From CAHJXF01 sp039936235 (GTDB lineage: Bacteria > Pseudomonadota > Gammaproteobacteria > Burkholderiales > Burkholderiaceae_D): 20,295 nt of DNA. Below the pieces are notes generated by a model. The model was not told the origin of the DNA. It saw only the letters and a program-made list of their open reading frames with translations, and ran no database searches. How positions within the stretch are numbered: the first letter of the stretch is position 1; each line of letters begins with the position of its first letter. Below are positions 1-8,784 of this stretch, piece by piece. The position numbers and the translations under genes were made by a program. The DNA lies in assembly GCA_039936235.1 (NCBI GenBank), contig JBDTIS010000047.1, positions 1 through 20,295 of the forward strand, given 5' to 3'.

Positions 1-334
1 CCGGCCCCTTCGACGTGGCGGGGTCGCCGATCTGTTCGCAGATCGCCACCGACTCGCCGCACGCGATCAGCTTCGCGAGGTAGCCGTCGAGCGCATGGAA
101 CGGGATGCCCGCCATCGGGATCGGCACGCCGTTGGATTGCCCGCGGGCCGTCAGCGTGATGTCGAGCAACTGCGCGGCACGCTTCGCATCGTCGTGGAAG
201 ACCTCGTAGAAGTCGCCCATCCGGTACAGCAGCAGCGTCGTCGGATGCTGCGCTTTGATGCGGAGATACTGCTGCATCATCGGCGTGTGGCCGGCGTAAG
301 GCGCGTCCGCCGTTTCGGTTCTCCTCGTCGACAC
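1..334 (-). CDS. mutS: DNA mismatch repair protein MutS, N-terminal part (runs off the window)
   Basis: MutS binds mismatched or looped bases and starts methyl-directed or general mismatch repair. Only about the first 111 codons are present; the rest lies beyond base 1. The reverse strand reads HTPMMQQYLRIKAQHP, then YRMGDFYEVF with the Phe-X-Glu mismatch-wedge motif, DDAKRAAQLLDITLT, IPMAGIPFHA and GESVAICEQIGDPATSKGP, all typical of MutS domain I. The start is set at GTG 334, because the conserved HTP lies upstream of the internal ATG-ATG pair at 275-280 and a GAGGA stretch sits about 10 bases before the GTG. The ATG at 280 is the alternative start. The gene is unrelated in function to its neighbours and probably marks the edge of the metabolic cluster. 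Confidence 0.93.
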   Translation of the reverse strand, partial: MSTRRTETADAPYAGHTPMMQQYLRIKAQHPTTLLLYRMGDFYEVFHDDAKRAAQLLDITLTARGQSNGVPIPMAGIPFHALDGYLAKLIACGESVAICEQIGDPATSKGP

Positions 335-702
335 GACCGCGTGATCCTCAGCTCGATGGGATCCGGCAACGCGCCGACGATCCGGTCGCGGATTGTCGCA
401 GCTTCTTCCCGGACCGCGCGGGTGATGGCGTGGCATGCGCGCGCCCGGGACCGTCCCGCGCAGAAATCAAGCAAGCCGATCCGGACGGCCGCGGCGTACA
501 GTCCCGCCGGGTCGGTCGATGCCGCACAGGACTCAAAGCTCGTTCGGACTCGCTTCATGCGAGTCGATTGTCCGCTGAGCACGTGGAAGATCCGGGTGCA
601 GAACGTCGGTATCGCGATCGACCGGATGTGGATCGCCGTTCGCTACGCAGTCCAGTAACCAGCCAGCGCGCCCGGCGCGACGATGCGCGCGACCTCGCGC
701 GT
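335..702. other. Intergenic stretch without a confident gene
   Basis: These 368 bases lie between the mutS start and the pgm stop. The best minus-strand candidate runs from ATG 558 (or GTG 582) to the stop at 277, giving about 93-101 residues. It includes a stretch such as EEAATIRDRIVGALPDP, but its Arg-rich tail overlaps the 5' end of mutS in another frame, it has no clear ribosome binding site, its third-codon GC is lower than in neighbouring genes, and I recognise no family. The other open frames look like high-GC chance frames. The mutS promoter should lie here, but I cannot pick out convincing -35/-10 boxes. Confidence 0.5.
686..701 (-). terminator. Possible weak hairpin just after pgm
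   Basis: A perfect 7-base inverted repeat, CGCGCGA and TCGCGCG separated by two bases, begins one base past the pgm stop codon. It could fold as a 6-bp stem with a 4-base loop at the end of the zwf-pgm transcript. There is no following U tract, so it would be a poor intrinsic terminator. In such GC-rich sequence a repeat like this can arise by chance. Confidence 0.22.
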
Positions 703-2355
703 TCACGGTGATGCGATCGCCTTGTCGACGATCGCCTGCGCCTCCCGCAGGATCCGTTGCAGATGATCGTTGCCGTCGAAACTTTCGGCGTAGATCTTGT
801 AGATGGATTCGGTCCCAGAGGGTCGCGCCGCGAACCACCCGTTCTCCGTGACGACCTTGATGCCGCCGATCGCGGCGCCATTGCCGGGCGCATGATCGAG
901 TACGGCCGTGATCGCTTCGCCCGCCAGTTCGCGCGCGCCGATGCGCGCTGGCGTCAGCGCCGCGAGCTGCGCCTTCTGCGCTGCAGTCGCCGGCGCCTCG
1001 ACGCGATCGGCGACCGGCTCGCCGAGCGCCTGGACCAGCTCCTCATAGACCTTGGCAGGATGGCGGCCACGACGCGCCGTGATCTCGGCGGCCAGCAGTG
1101 CCGCAACGAGGCCGTCCTTGTCGGTGGTCCAGGCCGTGCCGTCGCGGCGCAGGAAGGTGGCACCGGCGCTTTCCTCGCCGCCGAAGCCGAGCGAGCCGTC
1201 CAGCAGTCCGGCCGAAAACCACTTGAATCCGACCGGCACTTCGAACAGCCTGCGCTGCAGCCGCGCCGCGACGCGGTCGATCAGCCCCGTGCTGACCACC
1301 GTCTTGCCGACGGCAGCGTTCGCGCCCCACGCGGTGCGGTGCCTGAACAGGTAGTCGATCGCAACCGACAGGTAGTGGTTCGGTGGCATCAGCCCTGCCC
1401 CCGGCGTGACGATTCCGTGGCGGTCGTGATCCGTGTCGCAGGCGACCGCGATGTCGAAACGGTCCTTCATCCCTTGCAGGCGCTGCATCGCATACGGCGA
1501 CGACGGATCCATGCGGATCTTGCCGTCCCAGTCGACCGTCATGAAGGCGAAGGTCGGATCGACCACGTCGCTGACGACCGTGAGGTCGAGCCGGTACTGC
1601 TCGGCGATGCGGGCCCAGTAGTGCACGCCGGCACCGCCGAGCGGATCGACACCGATGCGAATGCTGGCATCGCGGATGGCGTCGAAGTCGATCACATGAC
1701 CGAGATCGGCGACATAGGCGCCGAGGAAGTCGTGGCGGTGCGTCGTCTTCGCACGCACCGCCCGCTCGTAAGGAATGCGCCCGACTCCGGCCAGCGCACC
1801 TTCGAGATAGCGGTTCGCGGTGGCCTCGATCCAGCCGGTGACTTCGGTCTCCGCCGGTCCGCCGTTCGGAGGGTTGTACTTGAAACCGCCGTTGTCCGGC
1901 GGGTTGTGAGACGGCGTGACCACGATCCCATCGGCCAGACCCGAGCTTCGCCCCTGGTTGTGGGTCAGAATCGCGTGCGAGATCGCCGGCGTCGGCGTGT
2001 ATTCGTCGTTCGTCGCGAGCACTACGTCGACGCCGTTGGCGGCCAGCACTTCGAGCGCGCTCGCGCGGGCCGGTTCCGACAATGCGTGCGTGTCGATGCC
2101 CAGGAACAGCGGGCCCGTGATATGGCGGCTCTGACGGTACTCGCAGATGGCCTGCGTGATCGCCAGCACATGCCATTCGTTGAACGAGACCTCGAACGAC
2201 GAGCCACGGTGGCCGGAGGTGCCGAAAGCCACCCGTTGCGCAGGCACGGAAGGATCGGGCACGCCGGTGTAGTACGCGGTGACGAGCCGAGGCACGTCGA
2301 CGAGCAGCGAACGCGGCGCCGGCTTGCCGGCCAGTGGGCTGATCAGGGTGGGCAT
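703..2355 (-). CDS. pgm: Phosphoglucomutase (alpha-D-glucose phosphate-specific)
   Basis: Interconverts glucose-1-phosphate and glucose-6-phosphate through a phosphoserine, in the cytoplasm. The 550-residue protein matches the E. coli Pgm type (546 residues) along its whole length. It shows FGTSGHRG near the N-terminus, the active-site serine loop TPSHNPPDNGG (about residue 149), the metal-binding loop DTDHDRHG (about 310), the sugar-binding loop GGEESAG, and the phosphate-binding RPSGTESIYKIYAES near the end. ATG 2355 is chosen because it gives the family's N-terminal length; the frame stays open upstream (ATG 2376, TTG 2412), but those starts would add residues the family lacks. The start overlaps the zwf stop by 13 bases, so pgm is probably translationally coupled to zwf. 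With the upstream GH94 phosphorylase it would move released glucose-1-phosphate to the Zwf substrate. Confidence 0.96.
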   Translation of the reverse strand: MPTLISPLAGKPAPRSLLVDVPRLVTAYYTGVPDPSVPAQRVAFGTSGHRGSSFEVSFNEWHVLAITQAICEYRQSRHITGPLFLGIDTHALSEPARASALEVLAANGVDVVLATNDEYTPTPAISHAILTHNQGRSSGLADGIVVTPSHNPPDNGGFKYNPPNGGPAETEVTGWIEATANRYLEGALAGVGRIPYERAVRAKTTHRHDFLGAYVADLGHVIDFDAIRDASIRIGVDPLGGAGVHYWARIAEQYRLDLTVVSDVVDPTFAFMTVDWDGKIRMDPSSPYAMQRLQGMKDRFDIAVACDTDHDRHGIVTPGAGLMPPNHYLSVAIDYLFRHRTAWGANAAVGKTVVSTGLIDRVAARLQRRLFEVPVGFKWFSAGLLDGSLGFGGEESAGATFLRRDGTAWTTDKDGLVAALLAAEITARRGRHPAKVYEELVQALGEPVADRVEAPATAAQKAQLAALTPARIGARELAGEAITAVLDHAPGNGAAIGGIKVVTENGWFAARPSGTESIYKIYAESFDGNDHLQRILREAQAIVDKAIASP

Positions 2356-3812
2356 CGGATCGGGGTCGGGTGGCATGGACGGGTCGGCGCCGAGACGGCC
2401 GGATCGTGCCAACCGCCGTCGCCGGCAATCAGCGCCGCGGCCGCGGCCGGGCCCCAGCTACCGGGTTCGTACGGCAGCGCGGAGCCATGCCGGGCCAGGA
2501 CCGGTTCTACCACGGTCCAGGCCGCCATCACCGCTTCCTCGTCTGTGAAGAGCGCGCTATCGCCGGCCATCGCGTCTCCGAGCAGCCGTTCGTAGGTCGA
2601 CATCGAGCTCGGGTCGTCTTCGCCCAGATACAGCTCGCGCTGAACGCCCACGAACTCCTTGCCCGGGCGCTTGACGCGTGCCGCCAGCGCAATGCCAGCC
2701 CCGGGCTGCAGACGGAAACGGAAGTAGTTGGCGCGACCACCGGCCGGCCCGGAATCGTCGAACAACCGTTGTGGTGGTGGCTGCATCTGCACCTGCACTT
2801 CGACCACCGAGGCCGGGAGTCGCTTGCCGGCGCGCAGGTACCACGGCACGCCGGCCCAGCGCCACGAGTCGATGAACAGGCGCAGCGCACAGAAGGTCTC
2901 GACATCGGAGTCGTTCGCGACTCCCTTCTCGTCGCGATAGCCGATGTACTGGCCACGTACCAGATCGGTGGGCTCGAGCGGCAGCATCGCGCGCAGCACG
3001 CTGGACTTGGCGCTGTGCACGGCATCGAAACTCTGGAATGCCGGCGGTTCCATCGCCAGCAGCGCGATCACCTGGAACAGATGATTCTCGACCACGTCGC
3101 GCAGGCAGCCGGCGCTTTCGTAGAAGGCGCCGCGCGCGCCCACGCCGAAGTTCTCGGCCAGCGTTACCTGCACGCTGGCGATATGGTGGCGATTCCATAT
3201 GGGTTCGAGGAACGAGTTCGCGAAGCGGAAGTAGAGGATATTCATGATGGCCTCCTTCCCCAGGTAGTGGTCGATGCGGAAGATCGACGACTCGGGGAAC
3301 ACCGAGCGTGTCACCGCGTTGAGCTCGCGCGCCGACGCGAGGTCGCGGCCGAACGGCTTCTCGACGATGACGCGCGCGTCCAGCGCCAGCCCGGCGTTGC
3401 CCAGGCTCTGGATCACCGTGGCGAACAGCGACGGCGGAATGGCGAGATAGAACGCCGGCCGCTTCGCGCCACCGAGCGCCGCTTTCAATGCGGTGAACGT
3501 CGCGGGTTCGTTGTAATTGCCGCTGACGTAACTCAGCAGTGCCATCAGGCGGTCGAACGCAGCGGGGTCGTCGATGCCGCCTTCATGATCCTCGTGCAGC
3601 AGGCTGTCGCGCACGTGGCCGTGCCAGTCGTCGACACTCCACTTCGACGACGCGACACCGATCACCGGCACCGTCAGATGGCCTTTCTTCACCATCGCAT
3701 ACAGAGCAGGAAAGATCTTCTTGCCGGCGAGGTCGCCGCTGAAACCGAACACGACCAGGGCGTCGGATTGCGGCCGCTGTTCGGTCGGGCCTGTACGGGC
3801 AGCGATGCTCAT
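2343..3812 (-). CDS. zwf: Glucose-6-phosphate 1-dehydrogenase
   Basis: First enzyme of the oxidative pentose phosphate pathway: oxidises glucose-6-phosphate to 6-phosphogluconolactone, reducing NADP+ (or NAD+). The 489 residues equal the usual family length. Visible are the Rossmann loop FGFSGDLAGKK (about residue 22), EKPFGRD, the active-site signature RIDHYLGKE (about 177-186) and the C-terminal PYEPGSWGP. ATG 3812 is preceded at a 7-base spacing by GGAGG (3820-3824), which decides the start over the longer open frame to 3911. That GGAGG lies inside an 11-base dyad (3820-3830). The gene follows the GH94 gene by 64 bases, which are filled by a micro-ORF, and overlaps pgm. In this neighbourhood it would feed pentose phosphates to phosphoketolase and transaldolase. 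Confidence 0.97.
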   Translation of the reverse strand: MSIAARTGPTEQRPQSDALVVFGFSGDLAGKKIFPALYAMVKKGHLTVPVIGVASSKWSVDDWHGHVRDSLLHEDHEGGIDDPAAFDRLMALLSYVSGNYNEPATFTALKAALGGAKRPAFYLAIPPSLFATVIQSLGNAGLALDARVIVEKPFGRDLASARELNAVTRSVFPESSIFRIDHYLGKEAIMNILYFRFANSFLEPIWNRHHIASVQVTLAENFGVGARGAFYESAGCLRDVVENHLFQVIALLAMEPPAFQSFDAVHSAKSSVLRAMLPLEPTDLVRGQYIGYRDEKGVANDSDVETFCALRLFIDSWRWAGVPWYLRAGKRLPASVVEVQVQMQPPPQRLFDDSGPAGGRANYFRFRLQPGAGIALAARVKRPGKEFVGVQRELYLGEDDPSSMSTYERLLGDAMAGDSALFTDEEAVMAAWTVVEPVLARHGSALPYEPGSWGPAAAAALIAGDGGWHDPAVSAPTRPCHPTPIRCPP

Positions 3813-3880
3813 CGGGCATCCTCCGGGAGGTTCTCGAGGTCGCCGGCGAAGGCGCGCCCCGGGTTGATCATTGCCATCAT
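3809..3880 (-). CDS. Candidate 23-residue bridging micro-ORF between the GH94 gene and zwf
   Basis: A short frame starts with ATG-ATG at 3880; its first ATG overlaps the GH94 stop (ATGA, TGA 3877-3879). It ends with a TGA (3809-3811) that overlaps the zwf ATG (again ATGA). It encodes MMAMINPGRAFAG followed by DLENLPEDAR. Its third codon positions are mostly G or C, as in real genes here, and the zwf ribosome binding site lies within its last codons. I know no homolog. It may be a tiny protein, a leader that passes ribosomes from the GH94 gene to zwf, the relic of a lost gene, or chance. Nothing in the peptide suggests a function. Confidence 0.35.
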   Translation of the reverse strand: MMAMINPGRAFAGDLENLPEDAR

Positions 3881-6800
3881 TGGCGGCGTTCCACCTCGAC
3901 CACCACGACATGCGAGCGGCCGTCGTCGACGAGCGTGAACGTGTCGCCGGCCGTCTCGACGCCGTCGACGACGATACGCGCTACGGCGCGCGTTGCAGCG
4001 ACGTGGCAGGTGATGGCGTAAGTCGACGTGCCGTGGCGGTAGCTCAGATCGAAGGTCGTCCACGCCTTCGGCAGGACGGGCTGCACGCGCAACCGGTTTC
4101 CACGTCTTCGCACGCCGAGCAGCGACTCGACGACGAGCTGGTACATCCATCCGGCCGACCCGGTGGACCAGGTCCAACCGCCGCGCCCCGCGTGCGGCGC
4201 GAAGGCGTAGACGTCACCGGCAACGACATAAGGCTCCGTCTGGTAGATCGCCACCTCGTGGACGTCGCCGGTGTGGTGCAGCGGATTGAGCATCGTGCAC
4301 AGCTCCCAAGCCCGATCGGCATCGTCCAGTGCAGCGAAAGCCATCGCGGCCCACATCGCCGCGTGCGTGTACTGCCCGCCGTTCTCGCGCACGCCCGGGA
4401 CATAGCCCTGAATGTAGCCAGGCGATGGCTTGCCGGTGTCGAAAGGCGGATCGAGCAACTGCACGAGCCGCGTATCACGGTGCACCAGCCGCTCGTCGAG
4501 TGAAGCCATCGCCCGCTGCGCGCGATCGGCCGGAGCGGCACCCGACAGCACCGACCAGCTCTGCGCGATCGAGTCGATCCGACATTCGACGTTCTGCACC
4601 GACCCGAGCACCGTGCCGTCGTCGAACCAGGCGCGCCGATACCACGCGCCGTCCCAGGCCGATGCCTCGATGCAGGTGCGCAGACGCTCGGCCTCGTGGT
4701 CGCAACGCTCGGAGAACGCCGCATCACCACGGGCCAGCGCGAGCGGCGCGAAGCGCTTCAACACCGTGACGAGAAAGAACGCCATCCACACGCTCTCCCC
4801 CTTGCCGCCGGCACCCACCAGATTCATGCCGTCGTTCCAGTCGCCACCGCCCATCAGCGGCAGGCCGTGCACGCCGCGCGTGAGGCCATGACGGATCGCC
4901 CGCACACCGTGCTCGTAGAGACTCGTCACTTCACCGGATACCTTGGGCAGTTCGTAGCTCGACGCCTCCCCGTCATTCAACGGTCGACTCTCCAGGAACG
5001 GACAAGGCTCGTCGAGAATGCCGACATCGCCGGTGACGTCGACGTAGCGGCAGGTGGCGAGCGGCAGCCACAGGAAGTCATCCACGCAGCGCGTGCGAAC
5101 CCCTTTGCCTGCGGGCGGATGCCACCAGTGCTGCACGTCGCCTTCGACGAACTGGCGTGACGCGGCACGCAGCAGGTGCTCGCGCACGAGGGCAGGCGCC
5201 GCGTGGACCAGGGCCATGACATCCTGCAACTGGTCGCGATAGCCGAACGCGCCGCTCGACTGGTAGAACGCCGTGCGACCCCACAGGCGCGACGCGATCA
5301 CCTGGTAGAGCAGCCAGCCGTTCGCCAGCACGTCGAGCGCGGCGTCGGGCGTCCGCACCCGAACCGCGCCGAGCGTGCGGCGCCAGAACGCGCTGACGGC
5401 TTCGATAGCGTCGTCTGCCGCCCCGGCCCCGCGCCAGCGGCGCACCAGATCACGCGCTTCGCCGGACGTCTTGCCGGCGCCGAGCCTGAAGACGACGACC
5501 TGCGCCTGTCCCGGCGCCAGATCGATGCCGACGCGCAGGGCGGCACAGGGGTCGAGAGCGGCGCCGATACGGCCCGACAGCCGCGTGTGCGTCAGTGCGG
5601 CTGGTGCGGCCAGGGTTCCGGTCGGGCCGAAGAAATCGGCGCGGTCGCCGCAGACATCGCTCGCCGCATGGTCGACATCGAAGAATGCGGTACGGCCGGC
5701 GAAATCCGTGTTGTAGGCATTGCGAGCGAACAGCGCGCCGGTCTGCTCGTCGATCTCCGTGACCACCTGCATCTGCGTTTTCGCGCGTTCGTCACCGAGC
5801 ACCCAGTCGACGTATCCGGTGACCGACATCCTGCGGAGTCGATCCGACCGGTTACGCAAGCGCAGCACCGAGAACTTGACCGGACTGTCGATGGCGACAT
5901 ACAAGCGCAGCTCCGATTCGATCTCGTCTGCGGCATGCTCGAAGACGCTATATCCGAAACCATGGCGCGTCGTGTAGGCGCCATCGGCGCGGGTAGGCAA
6001 AAGCGTCGGCGACCAGAAGCGTCCGCTGGCCTCGTCCCGGATGTAGAACGCCTCCGTGTTGGGATCGCTCACCGGGTCGTTGGACCACGGGCTCAGGCGG
6101 AACTCCTGCGCGTTCTCGCTCCATGTCGTCGCGCTCCCGCTCTCCGACACGAGCGTGCCGAAGTCGGGATTCGCGATGATGTTCACCCAAGGCGTGGGCG
6201 TCATGCGCGCCGCCGACGTCGCGATGACGTATTCCCTTCCATCGGCGGTGAAACCGCCGTATCCGTTGAAGGCGAACAGGTGACGTGGCCGCTCGTGGCG
6301 CGCGGCTTCGGGTGTGCGCCTTTCGGCAGGTACGGCGCGGCTCGCAGGCCGTACATCGTCCGGGTGACGCGCGACCTGTGCTGCGAGCGTTTCGGCATCG
6401 CTCACGACGATCCTCGCGACACTGCGCAGCAGGATGCGATCGCCATCGTCGAGCCGCGTGTCGTCGAGCACGAAGATGCCGCCGGGTTTGCCGACACGGC
6501 CCGCGCCGGGTCCCGCATCCATCTCCCGCCGGACCCGATCGAAGACGCTCGGCTCGTGGCCGGCCGCTCGCGCACACACGACGGCCAGTTCGCTGCAAAG
6601 ACCGAACGCATTCCAGTAGGCCTGCGCATGCACCATCTGCAACGTGACGGATGACGACCCCGGCGTGGCCAGTTGCAGCAGGACGATCGGCATGTCGCCC
6701 GAGATACCGAAGCCCCAGAGATTGGACTGTCCGCGCCGGTTCTGTTCGATGACGCGGATGTCCCCACGCAGCCGGGCAGTCGCGTAGACGATCGATGCCG

Positions 6801-7706
6801 CCATGCGCTGATAGATCAGCGCATCCGCTTCGCTGACCTCGAGCGTGCGCAGGATCGTTTGGCGGTATGCGCCAGCCTGCTCCAGGATCCGCTTTGCCGC
6901 ATGGTCGGCCCGAACCTTCCGGCCCAGTGCGATGCAGGCTTCGCGCGTGGTCGCGACACCGGTCAGCCAGTCGATCGTGATCGACGCCCCGGGCTCGAGA
7001 ACGAACGGGACACGAATGGCGGCCACGGCATCGAGCACCGGACCGGCAGTGCCGGACAGCGCGGCGCCGATGTCCAATGCCTGAGGATCGTCCGCATCGC
7101 GGCCTCGTCCGATGAAACGCATGCGGTCGGTCTCGAACGTCGCGGGACCGGCCGTCGATCCACCGGCCAGCACCGTGTGGAAGAACCATGGCGTCGGATC
7201 GACGGGCGTACTCGGCCGGCGAGTCGCGATGACAGCCTGCAACGCCGGATCGACTTCGGTCTCGATGAAGAGCTTGCTGAACGCCGGATGGGACGAGTCG
7301 GTCGCCGGCGGGGAAAGCACGATTTCCGCGTAGCTCGTCGCGCTCAGGACGCGGCGCTCTTCGCAATGATTCGTGACAACGACGTGTCGCAACTCCACCG
7401 GAACGTCGGACGAGACCGTGATCTCCGTGCGCGTCTCGATACCCAGATCGCAGCGCCAGAAGATCGCGCGCCCGTGTTGGAAGTCGTGTCCGCAGGTCGA
7501 GGGGGGAGATTGCTGCGGCGCCGCCGCGTCGGGCCGATGGACTCGGCCAGGTGGGCTCGCAGGTAGCAGCGTGTGCCGCCGTCGTCGAGCGTGGCGTCAT
7601 CGCGCCAGCGCGTGATCGCCATGTCCTTCCAGCGGCTGTAGCCATGGCCCGATGCGGTCACCATGACGTGATACGAGCCGTTGGACAGGAGTTGGAGTTC
7701 GGGCAT
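3877..7706 (-). CDS. GH94 glycoside phosphorylase (C-terminal NdvB/ChvB-like, beta-1,2-glucan type), with apparent frameshift
   Basis: Resembles the C-terminal phosphorylase part of cyclic beta-1,2-glucan synthases and free-standing 1,2-beta-oligoglucan phosphorylases, which split beta-glucans with phosphate to alpha-glucose-1-phosphate. The main frame is open from about 7495 to 3877 and holds GYRDQLQDVMAL (about residue 720 counted from GTG 7398), GGGDWNDGMNLVG with the likely catalytic Asp (about 850), YVPGVRENGGQYTHAA, EPYVVAGDVY and GGWTWSTGSAGWMYQL. The family's N-terminal segment (MPELQLLSNGSYHVMV, then SRWKDMAITRWRDDAT) lies in another frame starting at ATG 7706, with GGAG 8 bases upstream. 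The frames would join near 7485-7510 if one base were added; a run of six C's (minus strand, 7501-7506) lies there. Repaired length is about 1277 residues. The GT84 and membrane parts of NdvB are absent, and a divergent gene lies upstream, so a free phosphorylase is more likely than a synthase. It is either frameshifted or affected by a sequence error. Confidence 0.83.
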
Positions 7707-7911
7707 CAGCAGGTCTCCGCGTTTCTCGAGGCGACGGCGCGATCGACACGCGCACGGTGCGCGAGCGCGCGGCCTCGGTCTGTACGCTGGCAGACAGACG
7801 ATGATCCACGGCGAGCCTACGGTTGCGGTGAGCGGGGTACGGCACCGAACCGGTGATCTGCGCCGGTGAGCACCGGGTCGTCCCTGACGCTCTTTTACCA
7901 GGAGCGAAACC
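7707..7911. promoter_or_regulatory. Divergent intergenic region with dyad symmetries
   Basis: These 205 bases separate the minus-strand GH94-zwf-pgm block from the plus-strand PRC/N-ATPase block, so promoters for both should lie here. I cannot assign -35/-10 boxes with confidence. A cluster of CACCG/CCGGTG elements at 7843-7876 (CACCG-AAC-CGGTG, then CCGGTG-AG-CACCGG) sits 36 to 69 bases before the PRC start and could form alternative hairpins in the leader or serve as an operator. The PRC gene's AGGAG lies just before base 7912. Confidence 0.35.
7749..7763. promoter_or_regulatory. 15-base dyad (CGCGCAC-G-GTGCGCG), possible operator
   Basis: A perfect inverted repeat with 7-base arms around a single base, inside the divergent intergenic region and 43 bases upstream of the proposed GH94-gene ATG. 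Its size and symmetry fit a dimeric repressor site, but no regulator gene is visible in the window and GC-rich dyads can arise by chance. Confidence 0.22.
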
Positions 7912-8742
7912 ATGTTGCGAACCCTCGAAGAACTGCACGACTATGCCATCGGCGCGGTCGACGGCGCCATCGGTCACGTCAAGGATCTCTACGTCGACGA
8001 CGAGGCCTGGGTGGTGCGCTATCTCGTTGTCAAGACGGGCGGCTGGCTGATGGGCAAGCGGGTTTTGATCTCGCCGATGGCCGTGGGTCATGCGGATTGG
8101 GCCACGCGGCAACTGCCGGTCTCGATCACGATGGAGCAGGTCAGGAACAGCCCCGACATCGATACCGAAAAGCCGGTCACGCGACAGCATGAGGTGGCGT
8201 ATTCCGAGTACTACGGCTATCCGACCTATTGGGGTGGTATGGGTTACTGGGGGAGCGGGATGTATCCCAACATGATCGCGCCGGGCTACGGAGGCTACGG
8301 AAGCCCGCAGGCCATACGGGGGCAGGCAGAGAACGCGGGCGTGCCAGCCAACGCAGACAGTCGCGCCGATGCCGACCCCCATCTGCGCAGTTGTGCGGAG
8401 ATCACGGGTTACCACCTCCACGCCAGCGACGGGGAGATCGGACACGTCTGCGGCATGCTGATCGACGACGAGACCTGGGCCGTCCGCTATCTCGTCGTCG
8501 AAACCAGCAACTGGTGGTTCGGTCATCGGATGCTCGTCGCGCCGACCTGGATCGAGGCCGTGAGCTGGGAAGGACGAACCGTCTCGGTCACGTTGACGCG
8601 CCAGACCGTCCGGGATGCCCCTGCGTACGACCCCGACGAAGGTCTCACCCGCGCCGAAGAGACCCGCTTGCACGAACACTACGGACGCACCGGGTACTGG
8701 ACCGATGCCGACAAGCGCCAGACCGACGCATCACATGTCTAG
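7912..8742 (+). CDS. Tandem PRC-barrel domain protein
   Basis: PRC-barrel domains are small beta-barrels found in the photosynthetic reaction centre H subunit, in RimM and in many stress-related soluble proteins; the role here is unknown. The 276-residue protein has two copies: residues about 1-80 (AIGAVDGAIGHVKDLYVDD, then VRYLVVKTGGW) and about 150-240 (DGEIGHVCGMLIDDETWAVR, then YLVVETSNWW). They are joined by a Tyr/Gly/Trp-rich linker (about 87-125, YYGYPTYWGGMGYWG). There is no signal peptide or membrane helix. ATG 7912 is supported by AGGAG seven bases upstream. The gene is the first of the plus-strand block, 42 bases before atpD, so it is probably co-transcribed with the N-ATPase. A link to envelope or ion stress is only a guess. 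Confidence 0.9.
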   Translation: MLRTLEELHDYAIGAVDGAIGHVKDLYVDDEAWVVRYLVVKTGGWLMGKRVLISPMAVGHADWATRQLPVSITMEQVRNSPDIDTEKPVTRQHEVAYSEYYGYPTYWGGMGYWGSGMYPNMIAPGYGGYGSPQAIRGQAENAGVPANADSRADADPHLRSCAEITGYHLHASDGEIGHVCGMLIDDETWAVRYLVVETSNWWFGHRMLVAPTWIEAVSWEGRTVSVTLTRQTVRDAPAYDPDEGLTRAEETRLHEHYGRTGYWTDADKRQTDASHV

Positions 8743-8784
8743 ATCCCGGAGCGCCTGGCGAGCGACGGGCTGTTGCCCTGCAGG

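Noticed and set aside
277..582. Minus-strand 101-codon frame as a real gene
   Set aside because: It overlaps the conserved 5' end of mutS, has no ribosome binding site, a weak codon pattern and an Arg-rich tail; kept only as a note in the gap entry.
757..2595. 612-codon plus-strand open frame opposite pgm
   Set aside because: It is Arg-rich with no family resemblance and lies opposite a full-length, motif-complete Pgm; it is a high-GC antisense shadow.
3820..3830. CCTCCGGGAGG dyad over the zwf ribosome binding site as a riboswitch-like hairpin
   Set aside because: With a one-base centre, only about three base pairs could form around a real loop, too weak to claim control.
2370..3938. 522-codon plus-strand open frame opposite zwf
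   Set aside because: It mirrors Zwf codons, has no domain motifs and no ribosome binding site; a shadow frame.
5176..6654. 492-codon plus-strand open frame opposite the GH94 gene
   Set aside because: Composition is that of an antisense shadow, and the minus strand holds conserved GH94 sequence throughout.
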